The translations under genes and the position numbers were made by a program. The notes under the pieces are model-generated. The model saw nothing but the letters and a program-made list of their open reading frames with translations, was not told where the DNA came from and did no database searches. This document shows, piece by piece, positions 25,110 through 34,500 of a DNA stretch of 64,000 nt (positions within the stretch are counted from its first letter, which is position 1; the number at the start of each line of letters is the position of its first letter). The stretch comes from Pseudacidobacterium ailaaui (GTDB taxonomy: Bacteria > Acidobacteriota > Terriglobia > Terriglobales > Acidobacteriaceae). Location: positions 1,829,001 to 1,893,000 of the forward strand of contig NZ_JIAL01000001.1 of the NCBI RefSeq assembly GCF_000688455.1. Reading direction: 5' to 3'.

Positions 25110-26372
25110 TTAAGCCTCAATCACGGCGACTTTCGCTTTTTTCCCCACACGTACAATGATCCGGACCGGGCGCCTGGCTACTTCAATAAATTTTTCCGTG
25201 GACAATGTGCCGTCCAGGTGCACTCCCGCGGCAACCTGCTTCTCAGCTTCTGTGCGTGAGTTCTTCATGCCCAGCGCCACCAGCAGACGGGCCACGTTGA
25301 CACGGACAGGGGTCCCGGCATCGGAGGGAAGATCGCCAGACATCACGCTGGAAAGCGGCACAGCCACCTCTTCGGTAATCGCAGCGGCATCCCTTTGCTG
25401 GAAGAGCCGTGACCAATGCTCGCCTGCTTCACCGGCCACCGCTGGCGAGTAGAACCCTGCGACAATTGTGTAGGCCAGCTTCTTCTTGGCTTCCATGGGG
25501 TGCAGCTTGCCGTCGGCCACATCGGCCTGCATTCTTTCAATCTCTGATTGACGCAGGTCGGTCAGCAGCGTCCAGTAGCGCCACATCAGGTCATCACTGA
25601 TGGACATGAGCTTGCCATACATCTCCTGCGGAGGTTCATGCACGCCGATGGCGTTGCCCAGCGATTTGGACATCTTCTGTACGCCGTCCAGTCCTTCAAT
25701 GATCGGCGTCATCAGGACAATCTGCGGTTGCTGTCCAAAATCACGCTGGAGTTCGCGCCCGGCAAGGAGGTTGAATTTCTGGTCGGTGCCCCCCAATTCC
25801 ACATCTGCCTTGAGCGCCACCGAGTCGTAGCCCTGCATCAGCGGATACAAAAGTTCATGCAGAGAGATCGGCTGCTCTTCCTGAAAGCGTTTGTGAAAAT
25901 CTTCGCGTTCCAGCATCTGGGAGACGGTGAACTTTGCCGCCAGGCGGATGACCCCTTCAAATCCCAGCCGGTCCAGCCATTCTGAGTTGAAACGGACCTC
26001 GGTTTTTTCGCGGTCAAGGATGCGGAAGACCTGGTCAGTGTAGGTCTTGGCGTTCCGTGTGATTTCCTCGCGGGTGAGGGGTTTGCGTGTAGCAGAGCGG
26101 CCGGTGGGATCGCCAATGAGGGCGGTGAAATCGCCAACCAGAAAGATGACCTGATGGCCGAGGTCCTGAAAGTGCTTCAGCTTGCGCATGAGCACGGTAT
26201 GGCCCAGATGCAGGTCCGGGGCCGTTGGGTCAAACCCTGCTTTGATGCGCAGAGGGGTCCCCGTTTGGCGCGACTTTTCAAGACGCTCTCTGAGGTCGGC
26301 AACGCGAATGATCTCCGCCGCGCCTTTTTGAAGCAGGTCAAGCTGCTCATCTGCAGAAAGAAAACTGGACAT
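25110..26372 (-). CDS. tyrS: Tyrosyl-tRNA synthetase
   Basis: A 420-residue class I aminoacyl-tRNA synthetase. The HIGH signature is HLGH (residues 55-58, [15 protein letters not shown]) and the KMSKS loop is [11 protein letters not shown]. Tyrosine-binding elements include [10 protein letters not shown] and the [19 protein letters not shown] segment. The C-terminal S4-like RNA-binding domain (residues about 355-420) contains [20 protein letters not shown]. This layout, with [13 protein letters not shown], is the TyrZ-type subgroup. No T-box leader is visible upstream. It diverges from the GH38 gene across 160 bp and leads into the CADD-like gene. Confidence 0.97.
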   Translation of the reverse strand: MSSFLSADEQLDLLQKGAAEIIRVADLRERLEKSRQTGTPLRIKAGFDPTAPDLHLGHTVLMRKLKHFQDLGHQVIFLVGDFTALIGDPTGRSATRKPLTREEITRNAKTYTDQVFRILDREKTEVRFNSEWLDRLGFEGVIRLAAKFTVSQMLEREDFHKRFQEEQPISLHELLYPLMQGYDSVALKADVELGGTDQKFNLLAGRELQRDFGQQPQIVLMTPIIEGLDGVQKMSKSLGNAIGVHEPPQEMYGKLMSISDDLMWRYWTLLTDLRQSEIERMQADVADGKLHPMEAKKKLAYTIVAGFYSPAVAGEAGEHWSRLFQQRDAAAITEEVAVPLSSVMSGDLPSDAGTPVRVNVARLLVALGMKNSRTEAEKQVAAGVHLDGTLSTEKFIEVARRPVRIIVRVGKKAKVAVIEA

Positions 26373-26532
26373 GGTTTTTTCCCAGTATAAAGAAGCCCGC
26401 CGAACGACACCTCAATCGCAGGCTGCTTGACAACGGGCAAAGACGCCGCTAGTCTGGGTGCCGTCTGGAGTGGTAACGATTCCAGCATTGCATTTCCCTG
26501 GACCACCACGGACCGTTGTCTGGAGACTGATC

Positions 26533-29500
26533 ATGCCTCGTTTCTCCAAAAGTGTTTTTTCTGCCCTCGCTGCATCCGCTCTCACAATCGGCAGCGCCGC
26601 GCAGACCATGCAGGCGCCTGACATCACCAAAGAGCCGACACTTTACGTCGTCCCCTACGCGCACCTCGATACGCAGTGGCGCTGGGAGTTTCCGCAAGTC
26701 ATCAGCGAATATTTGCTGAAGACCATGCGCGTGAACTTCGACTACATCCAGAAATATCCGCATTACGTCTTCAACTGGACCGGCTCCAACCGCTACCGCC
26801 TGATGAAGGAGTACTACCCAAACGACTACGAAAAGATGAAGGAGTATGTCGAGAAGGGCAATTGGTTTCCGGCTGGCTCTTCTGTCGAAGAAGGCGATGT
26901 AAATCTGCCCAGTGCCGAGTCCATTTTTCGCCAGGTGCTCTACGGCAACACATATTTTCGGAAGGAATTCGGCAAGGCCAGCAATGAATATATGCTGCCC
27001 GACTGCTTTGGATTTCCCGCCTCCCTGCCGACCATCCTTGCTCATGCGGGCGTGAAAGGATTTTCCACCCAGAAGCTGAACTCCGGCTGGCAGCCGGCCC
27101 CGCAGGTCGGGGGGCCAGATTCGCCGGAGCACACGCCGGAGGGCATCCCCTTCAATGTGGGACTGTGGGAAGGGCCGGACGGCTCTACGGTGATGGCTGC
27201 GCTCAACCCCGGCGGATATGGCAGCCAGATCAGCACGGACCTGAGCAAAGAGCCGCCTGCGGGAAGCCGTGAGCAGGACTGGGTCCGACGCATCCACCTT
27301 GATGGCAGCGTCACAGGTGTCTTTGCCGATTACCACTACATCGGCACGGGCGACATCGGCGGTGCGGTCAATGAGGAATCCGTCAAACTACTGGAGGCCA
27401 TGGTCACGCAGGGCATGGCTGTTCTTCCTGGTGATGGCCCCGCTCCTGTGCGCATGGGTGATGGTCCTGTGCATGTGATCTCGTCGGCGGCCGACCAGAT
27501 GTTTAACGACATCAAGCCGGAGATGCAGTCCCGGATGCCGCGTTACAAGGGCGATCTGGAACTCATCAACCACTCCGCCGGGTCGCTGACTTCCGAGGCG
27601 TATCATAAGCGCTGGAACCGCGAGAACGAGCTGCTGGCCGATGCCGCGGAGAAAGCCTCCGTTGCTGCTGACTGGATGGGCGGACGGCCTTATCCACAAA
27701 AGCGCCTGAACGATGCCTGGACGCTGGTCATGGGCGGCCAATTTCATGACACAGCGGCAGGCACAGCAACGCCGCGCGCGTATGAGTTTGCCTGGAACGA
27801 CGATGTGATTGCGTTGAACCAGTTTGCAGGCGTCCTCACCAGCGCGACGCAGGCCATCGCATCTGGCCTGAACACACAGGAGACCAAAGGCGTCCCCGTC
27901 GTCGTTTACAATCCGCTAAATCTTGAGCGCGAAGATGTCGTCGAGGCCACGCTGCATTTTCGAGGAGCGCAGCCAAAGGCCGTCCGCGTGACCGGGCCGG
28001 ATGGCAAAGAAGTTCCGTCGCAGGTGGAGAACGGCAAGGTGTTGTTTCTCGCCAAGGCTCCTTCGGTTGGATACGCGGTCTACGACGTGCGTCCCGCTTC
28101 TGCTGCCCGGCCTTCCTCTGAACTGAAAGTCACAGCAGACTCGCTCGAAAATGCGCGTTACAGGGTCCGATTGAACAAGGATGGCGACGTCAGTAGCATC
28201 TTCGACAAGAAGCTCAACAAAGAGCTGCTTTCTTCGCCGATGCGCCTTGCCATCTCCACCGATGCACCGCACATGTGGCCTGCATGGAACATGGATTTTG
28301 ATCAGGAACAGGCCGCTCCTCGCTCCTATGTCAGCGGCCCGGCAAAGGTCCGCATTGTGGAAAGCGGTCCGGTGCGTGTGGCCATCGAAGTCTCGCGTGA
28401 AACAGAAGGCTCAAAGTTTGTGCAGACCGTCAGCCTTTCTGCCGGTGATGCCGGCAATCGTGTGGAATTTGGCGAAGCAATTGATTGGCGTACGCTCTCG
28501 GCAAACCTGAAGGCGGTCTTTCCGCTGACGGCCAGCAATAAAATGGCCACCTATAACTGGGAAGTCGGCACGATCCAGCGCCCCAATGCATACGAGCGCC
28601 AGTTTGAGGTGGCCTCGCACCACTGGATTGATCTGACCGATGATAGCGGTGCGTTTGGTGCAACGATTTTGACCGGCCCCAAGAACGGTTCGGACAAGCG
28701 CGATGACCACACCATTCGCCTGACACTGCTGCGCTCACCCGGTTATCGTCCGGAAGATAAGCGCCACGCATATTCTGACCAGCAGAACCAGGACTGGGGA
28801 CACCACGAAATTCTCTTCGGTCTGGCTGGGCACGAAGGCGACTGGCGGCAGGCGCAGACGGACTGGCAGGGCTATCGCCTGAGCTCTCCGCTCATCGCAT
28901 TTGAGACGGAGAAGCATCCTGGGACGCTGGGCCGCACCTTTTCGCTGGTAAGCATCAGCAATCCGCGCATTCGCGTCCTCGCCCTCAAGAAGGCCGAGAC
29001 GGGCGATGAATACATTCTGCGTATCGTGGAGCTCGATGGCCGGCCGCAGGAAAATGTGCAGGTAAAATTTGCTGGGCCTATCACCGAGGCCCGCGAGGTC
29101 AACGGACAAGAGCAGCCGCTTGGTCCGGCAACCGTGACAGATGGAGCGCTGCAAACGTCCTTCAAGCCGTATGAGCCGCGTACCTTCGCGCTGAAGCTGG
29201 GCCCGCCTCCGGCACATCTCGACGGCGTGCAGTCGCAGCCGGTCACATTGAAGTATGACCTTGCCGCCGCAAGCAATGACGACACAAAAACGGAAGGTGG
29301 CTTTGACACCAAAGGCAATGCTCTGCCTGCGGAAATGCTGCCAACAGAACTGCCCTTCCATGGAGTCACGTTCCAGCTTGCTCCCGCAGGAACAGGCAAG
29401 CCGGACGCGGTCATTGCTCAGGGACAGACCATCCAGTTGCCCGCCGGAAACTACAACAAGGTATACATCCTGGCCGCCTCCGATGACGGAGACCAGAAAG

Positions 29501-30021
29501 CCACCTTTGAGGTTGGCGGCAAAGCGGAGCAGCTCACAATCCAAAATTGGGGCGGTTTCATTGGCCAGTGGGACACCCGCCTCTGGAAACCCGCACCTGA
29601 TACCGTGACGGTACGTCAGTTCCGCAACGGCGCGACAAAAGAGGTCGCCCTGCGCAAAGACTGGGCGGTCTCCGCAAACCATGCCACCTGGGACCTGAAC
29701 GACCGCGGCTCGCCCGACTGGTCGCCGCGCTATCCGGAGGACTATCTCGGCCTCCGTCCGGGCTACATCAAGCGGGCTGAGGTGGGATGGTACGCCTCGC
29801 ACCACCACACGCCGGAGGGACTGAACGAGCCGTATCAGTACAGTTATCTGTTTGCCTACGGGATCCCGCTACCACCGCACACGACCACGCTGAAGCTGCC
29901 TGCGAATGACAAAGTGCGCATTCTGGCAATTTCCGTGGCGCATGAAGGTCCCAGCGTCACTGCCGTGCAGCCACTCTATGACACGCTCAAGGAGGGCAGT
30001 CAAGTTCAGCCGGAGGAGTAA
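26533..30021 (+). CDS. Secreted alpha-mannosidase-like glycoside hydrolase family 38
   Basis: A 1162-residue exported enzyme. Residues 1-24 are a signal peptide ending GSAAQ. The catalytic domain shows the zinc-binding YAHLDTQWRWEFPQ (His44, Asp46), the nucleophile region LPDCFGFPASLPTILAHAG (Asp157) and GQFHDTAAGTATPRAYE near residue 400. The mannosidase central beta-domain (VVVYNPLNLEREDVVEA onward) and C-terminal beta domains follow. A last region of about 250 residues (TELPFHGVTFQLAPAGTG onward) looks like an additional beta-sandwich. GH38 enzymes hydrolyse alpha-mannosides. The longer frame from 26458 lacks a signal peptide at its start, so the ATG at 26533 is used. It is a single-gene unit diverging from tyrS, ended by a 13-bp hairpin. 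Confidence 0.93.
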   Translation: MPRFSKSVFSALAASALTIGSAAQTMQAPDITKEPTLYVVPYAHLDTQWRWEFPQVISEYLLKTMRVNFDYIQKYPHYVFNWTGSNRYRLMKEYYPNDYEKMKEYVEKGNWFPAGSSVEEGDVNLPSAESIFRQVLYGNTYFRKEFGKASNEYMLPDCFGFPASLPTILAHAGVKGFSTQKLNSGWQPAPQVGGPDSPEHTPEGIPFNVGLWEGPDGSTVMAALNPGGYGSQISTDLSKEPPAGSREQDWVRRIHLDGSVTGVFADYHYIGTGDIGGAVNEESVKLLEAMVTQGMAVLPGDGPAPVRMGDGPVHVISSAADQMFNDIKPEMQSRMPRYKGDLELINHSAGSLTSEAYHKRWNRENELLADAAEKASVAADWMGGRPYPQKRLNDAWTLVMGGQFHDTAAGTATPRAYEFAWNDDVIALNQFAGVLTSATQAIASGLNTQETKGVPVVVYNPLNLEREDVVEATLHFRGAQPKAVRVTGPDGKEVPSQVENGKVLFLAKAPSVGYAVYDVRPASAARPSSELKVTADSLENARYRVRLNKDGDVSSIFDKKLNKELLSSPMRLAISTDAPHMWPAWNMDFDQEQAAPRSYVSGPAKVRIVESGPVRVAIEVSRETEGSKFVQTVSLSAGDAGNRVEFGEAIDWRTLSANLKAVFPLTASNKMATYNWEVGTIQRPNAYERQFEVASHHWIDLTDDSGAFGATILTGPKNGSDKRDDHTIRLTLLRSPGYRPEDKRHAYSDQQNQDWGHHEILFGLAGHEGDWRQAQTDWQGYRLSSPLIAFETEKHPGTLGRTFSLVSISNPRIRVLALKKAETGDEYILRIVELDGRPQENVQVKFAGPITEAREVNGQEQPLGPATVTDGALQTSFKPYEPRTFALKLGPPPAHLDGVQSQPVTLKYDLAAASNDDTKTEGGFDTKGNALPAEMLPTELPFHGVTFQLAPAGTGKPDAVIAQGQTIQLPAGNYNKVYILAASDDGDQKATFEVGGKAEQLTIQNWGGFIGQWDTRLWKPAPDTVTVRQFRNGATKEVALRKDWAVSANHATWDLNDRGSPDWSPRYPEDYLGLRPGYIKRAEVGWYASHHHTPEGLNEPYQYSYLFAYGIPLPPHTTTLKLPANDKVRILAISVAHEGPSVTAVQPLYDTLKEGSQVQPEE

Positions 30022-30034
30022 TTGCGGCTTTTGT

Positions 30035-30072
30035 GTCCCCATGCTTTGGCACGACCAGGAAAGCATGGGGAC
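30035..30072. terminator. Strong hairpin after the GH38 gene
   Basis: GTCCCCATGCTTT (30035-30047) and AAAGCATGGGGAC (30060-30072) form a perfect 13-bp stem with a 12-base loop, 14 bp after the stop codon. No U-tract follows on the plus strand, so it may act as a Rho-independent terminator only weakly, or as a 3'-end stabiliser. Confidence 0.75.
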
Positions 30073-30094
30073 TGCAGGGGCGCCTCCACCCAGG

Positions 30095-30111
30095 CAGGCT
30101 TGGTAAGCCTG
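30095..30111. terminator. Second small hairpin in the same convergent gap
   Basis: CAGGCTT (30095-30101) and AAGCCTG (30105-30111) form a perfect 7-bp stem with a GGT loop, between the GH38 hairpin and the end of the Yip1-like gene. It may terminate the minus-strand transcript. Confidence 0.5.
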
Positions 30112-30158
30112 AGGGCAAAGGCGAAGCTACTCCGGATGGGACCGGTGGTGGTTGCTGC

Positions 30159-30911
30159 TCAGATGGCCGCCACGACCGTAAGCAGTAAAACTGTCACCAG
30201 CCACCAGCCAACGACAGCCGCCGCTGCTTTGCCGCGTGCCACTTTTGCCACAATGGCCACACCGATCACGCTCAGGACCAGGGACCAGATCTCAAAAACA
30301 TCCAGGTGTGTGCAGAAGGTCCAGAGCCAGCGCGGAGCATCGCTGCTGAGATAGAAGCCGATGTTTGTTCCTACGGAGTTCTGCAATTCAAAGGAATCCG
30401 GTGCCAGTCCGGCAAACAAAGAGATGACGGCAAGAATGTACTTCAGGTTGAGGACCAGGCTTGCATACATGTGTACGGCAAAAATCTGACCATATTTTGC
30501 TGTGCCTCCAAAGCCAAAGTTCACCGTGGCCCAGACCAGAAGAGACATGATGGCCGTGAAAAGAAGTGCAAAGGCCCAGTAGGCATAGGTCACAGCGGCC
30601 GTAATTTTGGCCGAGATGGCCTTCGTGGTTTCGGCCTGTTCCGGTGGCATCTGTGAAAAGCGTTCTTCCTGTTTCGGGTTCTGGTGCAGATTATTTTCAA
30701 AGACCCTCTCCCATCCCACCTTGGTCTGCACCGCGAAGGCGAAGAGAACGCTCATCACGATGAGAATGATCAGCGGGCCCCACCAGGAAGACTTGCGCAG
30801 AATGTCCGTAAATGTCTTTGTCGGCGCTACGAAAGTGTCTACAATGCGCTGTCCTTCGCTTAAGGGTATAAGTGCGGGTTGCGAAATTGCGTCTGCCACA
30901 AATGCCTCCAT
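30159..30911 (-). CDS. Yip1-family integral membrane protein
   Basis: A 250-residue membrane protein with a soluble N-terminus (SEGQRIVDTFVAPTKTFTDI) and about five hydrophobic segments: WWGPLIILIVMSVLFAFAV, YAYWAFALLFTAIMSLLVWA, the NLKYILAVISLFAGL segment, VFEIWSLVLSVIGVAIVA and the C-terminal AAVVGWWLVTVLLLTVVAA. The pattern, with the RIVDTFVxPxKTF opening and a W-rich first helix, fits bacterial YIP1-domain proteins of unknown role. The ATG at 30911 is chosen; the open frame upstream to 31289 is opposite to the next gene and has no membrane or motif content. It diverges from the DUF5715 gene. Confidence 0.75.
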   Translation of the reverse strand: MEAFVADAISQPALIPLSEGQRIVDTFVAPTKTFTDILRKSSWWGPLIILIVMSVLFAFAVQTKVGWERVFENNLHQNPKQEERFSQMPPEQAETTKAISAKITAAVTYAYWAFALLFTAIMSLLVWATVNFGFGGTAKYGQIFAVHMYASLVLNLKYILAVISLFAGLAPDSFELQNSVGTNIGFYLSSDAPRWLWTFCTHLDVFEIWSLVLSVIGVAIVAKVARGKAAAAVVGWWLVTVLLLTVVAAI

Positions 30912-31097
30912 GCAACAGCAAGCTGCTTCAGCGCGATTGTACCCTGAAGCCCGCGGCCGGCGATGAAAAATCTGTCTGGCCCCGACGAGCGGTCTGCCTG
31001 ACCTGTAGGGAAAGGGGGAACCCAATTGAATACTTTTGTCCTTCGGCCCTCTGGGGTACTCTGTAAAAGCTCTTGGAACCCTCCGCGGTCCCAACCA

Positions 31098-31889
31098 ATG
31101 CGTTGTCTTTCTTTTTTCCTTGTCGCCGCCCTGCTCGCGAGCCAAGGGAGTTCTGCCTTTGCCGCCGGAAAGAGGCACCATCGTGCGCACGGGGCTGCGC
31201 ACCGGCATATCCGCCACTCGCACCATGCCGCGCTTGTGACCAGCGAAGATTCTCCCCATGCCACGATCGCAGAGGTGCCGTTGAGACATGCAAAACTGCC
31301 GCTGCTGCCTCCACTAAAAGGGTCCCGCGCTTCCCTGGTCCGTCAGAACGAGCGAGCAGAGGCGGAGGGACTGGAACGGATTGAAGATGATGGACAACTG
31401 AATGAACTGCGCCGGACCCACGCCCTGGTAGCGCTGCCGGCTGGCGTGCCGCTCCGTGTGAATCCGGAGCTTCCGGCAAACCGGCGTTACTGCCGTCCAT
31501 GGACGGCGCGCTTTCTGGCCGATCTGGCGAGAGTCCACTATGCGCGGTTTCACCGTCCATTACAGGTCAACTCCGCCGTGCGCACGGTGGAGTATCAGCG
31601 TCGACTCATAGAAATCAATGGCAATGCCGCTCCGGCCGATGGCGACATCGCCTCCCCGCACCTGACCGGGGCCACAATCGATATCGCCAAGAAGGGGCTC
31701 TCGCTTTCAGAGATTGCCTGGATGCGCGCTTACCTGCTGCCCCTGCAAACCGCCGGAAAGATTGACGTGGAGGAAGAGTTCTACCAGGCCTGCTTTCATA
31801 TCACCGTGTATAAGTCCTATGCTTCCTCCAGACCAGGAACGCCGCAGCACAGAAACAGCAGCACACTGCTGGCAGCCGGCGTGCCATAG
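31098..31889 (+). CDS. DUF5715-family exported protein, M15 peptidase-like
   Basis: A 263-residue protein with a signal peptide (CLSFFLVAALLASQGSSAFAA) and a His/Arg-rich stretch (GKRHHRAHGAAHRHIRHSHHAA). The C-terminal domain holds VNSAVRTVEYQRRL, SPHLTGATIDIAKKG and DVEEEFYQACFHITVYKSY. His188, Asp195 and His234 match the zinc triad (H-x6-D ... H) of D-Ala-D-Ala carboxypeptidase (peptidase M15) folds, with Glu nearby as possible base. Inference: it is a periplasmic peptidoglycan-active enzyme. The ATG at 31098 is chosen because the signal peptide follows directly. The DUF5715 assignment is from memory of the family pattern. Confidence 0.75.
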   Translation: MRCLSFFLVAALLASQGSSAFAAGKRHHRAHGAAHRHIRHSHHAALVTSEDSPHATIAEVPLRHAKLPLLPPLKGSRASLVRQNERAEAEGLERIEDDGQLNELRRTHALVALPAGVPLRVNPELPANRRYCRPWTARFLADLARVHYARFHRPLQVNSAVRTVEYQRRLIEINGNAAPADGDIASPHLTGATIDIAKKGLSLSEIAWMRAYLLPLQTAGKIDVEEEFYQACFHITVYKSYASSRPGTPQHRNSSTLLAAGVP

Positions 31890-31921
31890 CGCTCCCATGG
31901 CAGGTCTGGAGGAGACGGCTG

Positions 31922-34339
31922 CTATTTGACCCGCAGTGCCTTCATGGGCTGGACCATGGAGGCACGCAGCGCGGGCACGATGCAGGCAAGAAAAGCCACC
32001 ACAAGCAGTAACAGGCAGGCTGCAAGCAGCAGGAGGGGACTGCCCGCAGCTCCTTCCATCCAGTGCGCCATCAGGCCGCGGAAACCAAAGCTCAGCCCGA
32101 GACCCACCAGGACGCCGGCCCCTACACTGACGGATGCAGTCGCCAGAACATTTTGCACAATGTGCCGCCGCTGCGCACCCATGGCCATACGAATGCCAAA
32201 TTCATTGGTCCTCTGGGAGACGCTGTAGGAAACAACGCTGTAAAGTCCTACGCTGGCCAGCAGCAGGGCAAGCGCGGAAAAGGTGGTGGAGAGGAAGGCA
32301 ACCAGGCGTCCGCGCGCCCATTCTGGTTCATGCTCTACCCGGTCTGTCAGCGGAATCACTGGATAGCTGACCTGCTGTGCAGGGTTGACCTCGGCCACCC
32401 GCCGCCGCACGGCTTGTTCGACCGCGAGCGGCGATCCCTGGGTCCGGATAAGAAGCTGGCCGATGTCCACCATATAAAAAGAGAAGGGGAAATAGATTTC
32501 TGGCCTGGCGGGGCTGTCCAGGCCATTGTTGCGCGCATCCCCCACGACCCCGATAATCTGCGCCCAGCTGTCGCTTCCGTCCACGGTGAGGACGGCCGGC
32601 GGACTGCCGGTCAGCTTGGGCACACGGACGGAATGGCCCAGCACATCGCCGCCGGGGAAGTAACGTCTGACAAAGGCCTTGTTCACGATAGCCAGCCGCG
32701 CTCCCCGGCTGGCCTCGGTCGGGTCCCATAGCCGGCCCTGGAGCAGCGGAATGCGCAACTGCTGGAAAAATTCCGGACTGACGAAGTTGACATTGACCAG
32801 CTCTCCTCCCGTATCTCCACGGCCAAGAATTTCTGCTGGGAAGTTCCATTCACTGGAGGGAGGGCTAATCAGGGCCAGGGAAACCGACTCGACGCCGGGG
32901 ATCCCGGCCACGCTGTCGCGCAACTGCTGGAAGTAGGTGGCCCGCGACTCCCATGTGGTGTATGCACCCTTATGGATAGGAATGCTGTAATTGGCAGTGT
33001 GGCTGGGATCGTAGCCCAGGTCGGTTTTCATCAACTGGCGGAAGCCCACTAGACCGGCCGCTGCCGCGGTAATCAGGACCAGTGCAAGCGCCATCTGCCC
33101 GGCGACCAGGACCCCGTGGATCCGCTTTCCGGCCACGCTGCCGGCCGCCTTGGAGGTGTTGGCCTGCATCACCTCGCGTATCTGCGGTCGGGCCAATTGC
33201 AGAGCGGGAAAAAGCCCGAAGAACATGCTGGTCAGCAGGGCGATGAAAATGCTGAAGACCAGGACGGGAAAGTTGATCGGAATATGGATGCCCCGCGGGA
33301 AGAGTTCAAATGGCAGCAGTGAAGCAAGATAGGGCGCGACGCCATACGTGATGAGGACTCCCGCCACAGCCCCCGTCAGGCCGAGGATCGTGGCTTCCGT
33401 CAGGAGCTGGCGGACAATGCGCCGGGTGCTGGCGCCCACCGCTGCGCGTATGGCAAATTCATGCTGGCGGGCCGAGCCGCGCGCCAACAGAAGCACGGAA
33501 ACATTGACACAGGCGATGACCAGCAGCAGCAGGACCGCGGCGAAAAGTATAGAAAGCGTGTTGCCAAGAGAGCGCTGGAAACGCTCGTTAATACCAATGA
33601 CCTCCGCCTTCATTCCTTCGAGCATCGAATGAGGATGGTCATGGATCATCTGCTGAAAGATGCCCAGCAGTTCGGTATCGGCCTGTGCGCGGCTCACGCC
33701 GGGCTTCAGACGGACCACCGTCATGTAGCTCCTGCGGTTGGATTGGCTGGTGTCCAGCGGAGCATAGACGTCGGCATCCCACCAGGTGAAGTTCTGCGGC
33801 ATGACTCCAAGAATGGTGTAGGCCTTGCCATTGACGCGCAGGCTCTGTCCCAGCACCGCAGGATTGCTATTGAACCGCCGCTTCCAATACTGGTAGCTCA
33901 GTACGGCCACGGGCTGCTGGACGTCCGAGGGCAGAAAGACGCGGCCGAGCATCGCCGGAACTCCGAAGAAGGGAAAGGCATTTCCGGAAAGAAAGACCAT
34001 GTCCACGTCCTGCGGGATGTCCGTGGTGGTATCGGCCTGCCACTCTTCCTCCATTTCCACCACGTCTTCCACGGAACGGGCCTGGCGCAGCTGAGCAATC
34101 TGCTCGCGGTAGATGAGGGGGGTGTATTCAAAGTCAGTTTTTGCCCGAATGTTGTACTGTACGATACGGTCTGCATCGCGATAGGGAAACGGATGCAGAA
34201 GTACACGATAGATCACGCTGAAGACGGCCACAGTGGCCGCGATTCCCAGCGCAAGCGAGAAAACGGCAGTGAAAGCGAAGCCAGGGTGTTTCCACAACTG
34301 GCGCAAAGCAAAACGAATGTCTTGGAGGAGTATCGCCAC
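31922..34339 (-). CDS. ADOP-type MacB/FtsX permease
   Basis: An 805-residue permease built from two repeats. Each has a MacB_PCD periplasmic domain and an FtsX four-helix module. It starts LLQDIRFALRQLWKHPGFAF and AVFSLALGIAATVAVFSVIY, typical of the acidobacterial duplicated orphan permease family. The first FtsX core is LLLLVIACVNVSVLLLARGSARQHEFAIRAAVGA; the second ends ASVGLYSVVSYSVSQRTNEFGIRMAMGA and LLVVAFLACIVPALRASMVQPMKALR. No ATPase gene is adjacent, as usual for this family. It may export small compounds or handle lipoproteins; the substrate is unknown. It ends 33 bp from the convergent DUF5715 gene. Confidence 0.93.
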   Translation of the reverse strand: MAILLQDIRFALRQLWKHPGFAFTAVFSLALGIAATVAVFSVIYRVLLHPFPYRDADRIVQYNIRAKTDFEYTPLIYREQIAQLRQARSVEDVVEMEEEWQADTTTDIPQDVDMVFLSGNAFPFFGVPAMLGRVFLPSDVQQPVAVLSYQYWKRRFNSNPAVLGQSLRVNGKAYTILGVMPQNFTWWDADVYAPLDTSQSNRRSYMTVVRLKPGVSRAQADTELLGIFQQMIHDHPHSMLEGMKAEVIGINERFQRSLGNTLSILFAAVLLLLVIACVNVSVLLLARGSARQHEFAIRAAVGASTRRIVRQLLTEATILGLTGAVAGVLITYGVAPYLASLLPFELFPRGIHIPINFPVLVFSIFIALLTSMFFGLFPALQLARPQIREVMQANTSKAAGSVAGKRIHGVLVAGQMALALVLITAAAAGLVGFRQLMKTDLGYDPSHTANYSIPIHKGAYTTWESRATYFQQLRDSVAGIPGVESVSLALISPPSSEWNFPAEILGRGDTGGELVNVNFVSPEFFQQLRIPLLQGRLWDPTEASRGARLAIVNKAFVRRYFPGGDVLGHSVRVPKLTGSPPAVLTVDGSDSWAQIIGVVGDARNNGLDSPARPEIYFPFSFYMVDIGQLLIRTQGSPLAVEQAVRRRVAEVNPAQQVSYPVIPLTDRVEHEPEWARGRLVAFLSTTFSALALLLASVGLYSVVSYSVSQRTNEFGIRMAMGAQRRHIVQNVLATASVSVGAGVLVGLGLSFGFRGLMAHWMEGAAGSPLLLLAACLLLLVVAFLACIVPALRASMVQPMKALRVK

Positions 34340-34500
34340 GGCGCCTCTGTATGAAGAAGAAATTGGACCGCAGACTGAGTGACTCTAAGTTTAAATGATT
34401 TTTTTGTTTCGGAAAGGGGAGTGGAAGCCTTTCCGAGCCTGGGCAGGTTTTCCATAGCATCTTCCACCAGCAAGTCGGACGATGAGGTCCATCTTGTGGA

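Noticed and set aside
26373-26532. Possible T-box leader upstream of tyrS
   Set aside because: The AGGGTGGNACCGCG-type T-box core and a specifier hairpin are not present.
28735-29808. Minus-strand 357-codon frame opposite the GH38 gene
   Set aside because: Antisense shadow of the strong GH38 reading frame, without motifs, signal sequence or ribosome site.
33461-34354. Plus-strand 297-codon frame opposite the ADOP permease
   Set aside because: Antisense to a conserved permease; composition reflects the complement of hydrophobic codons.
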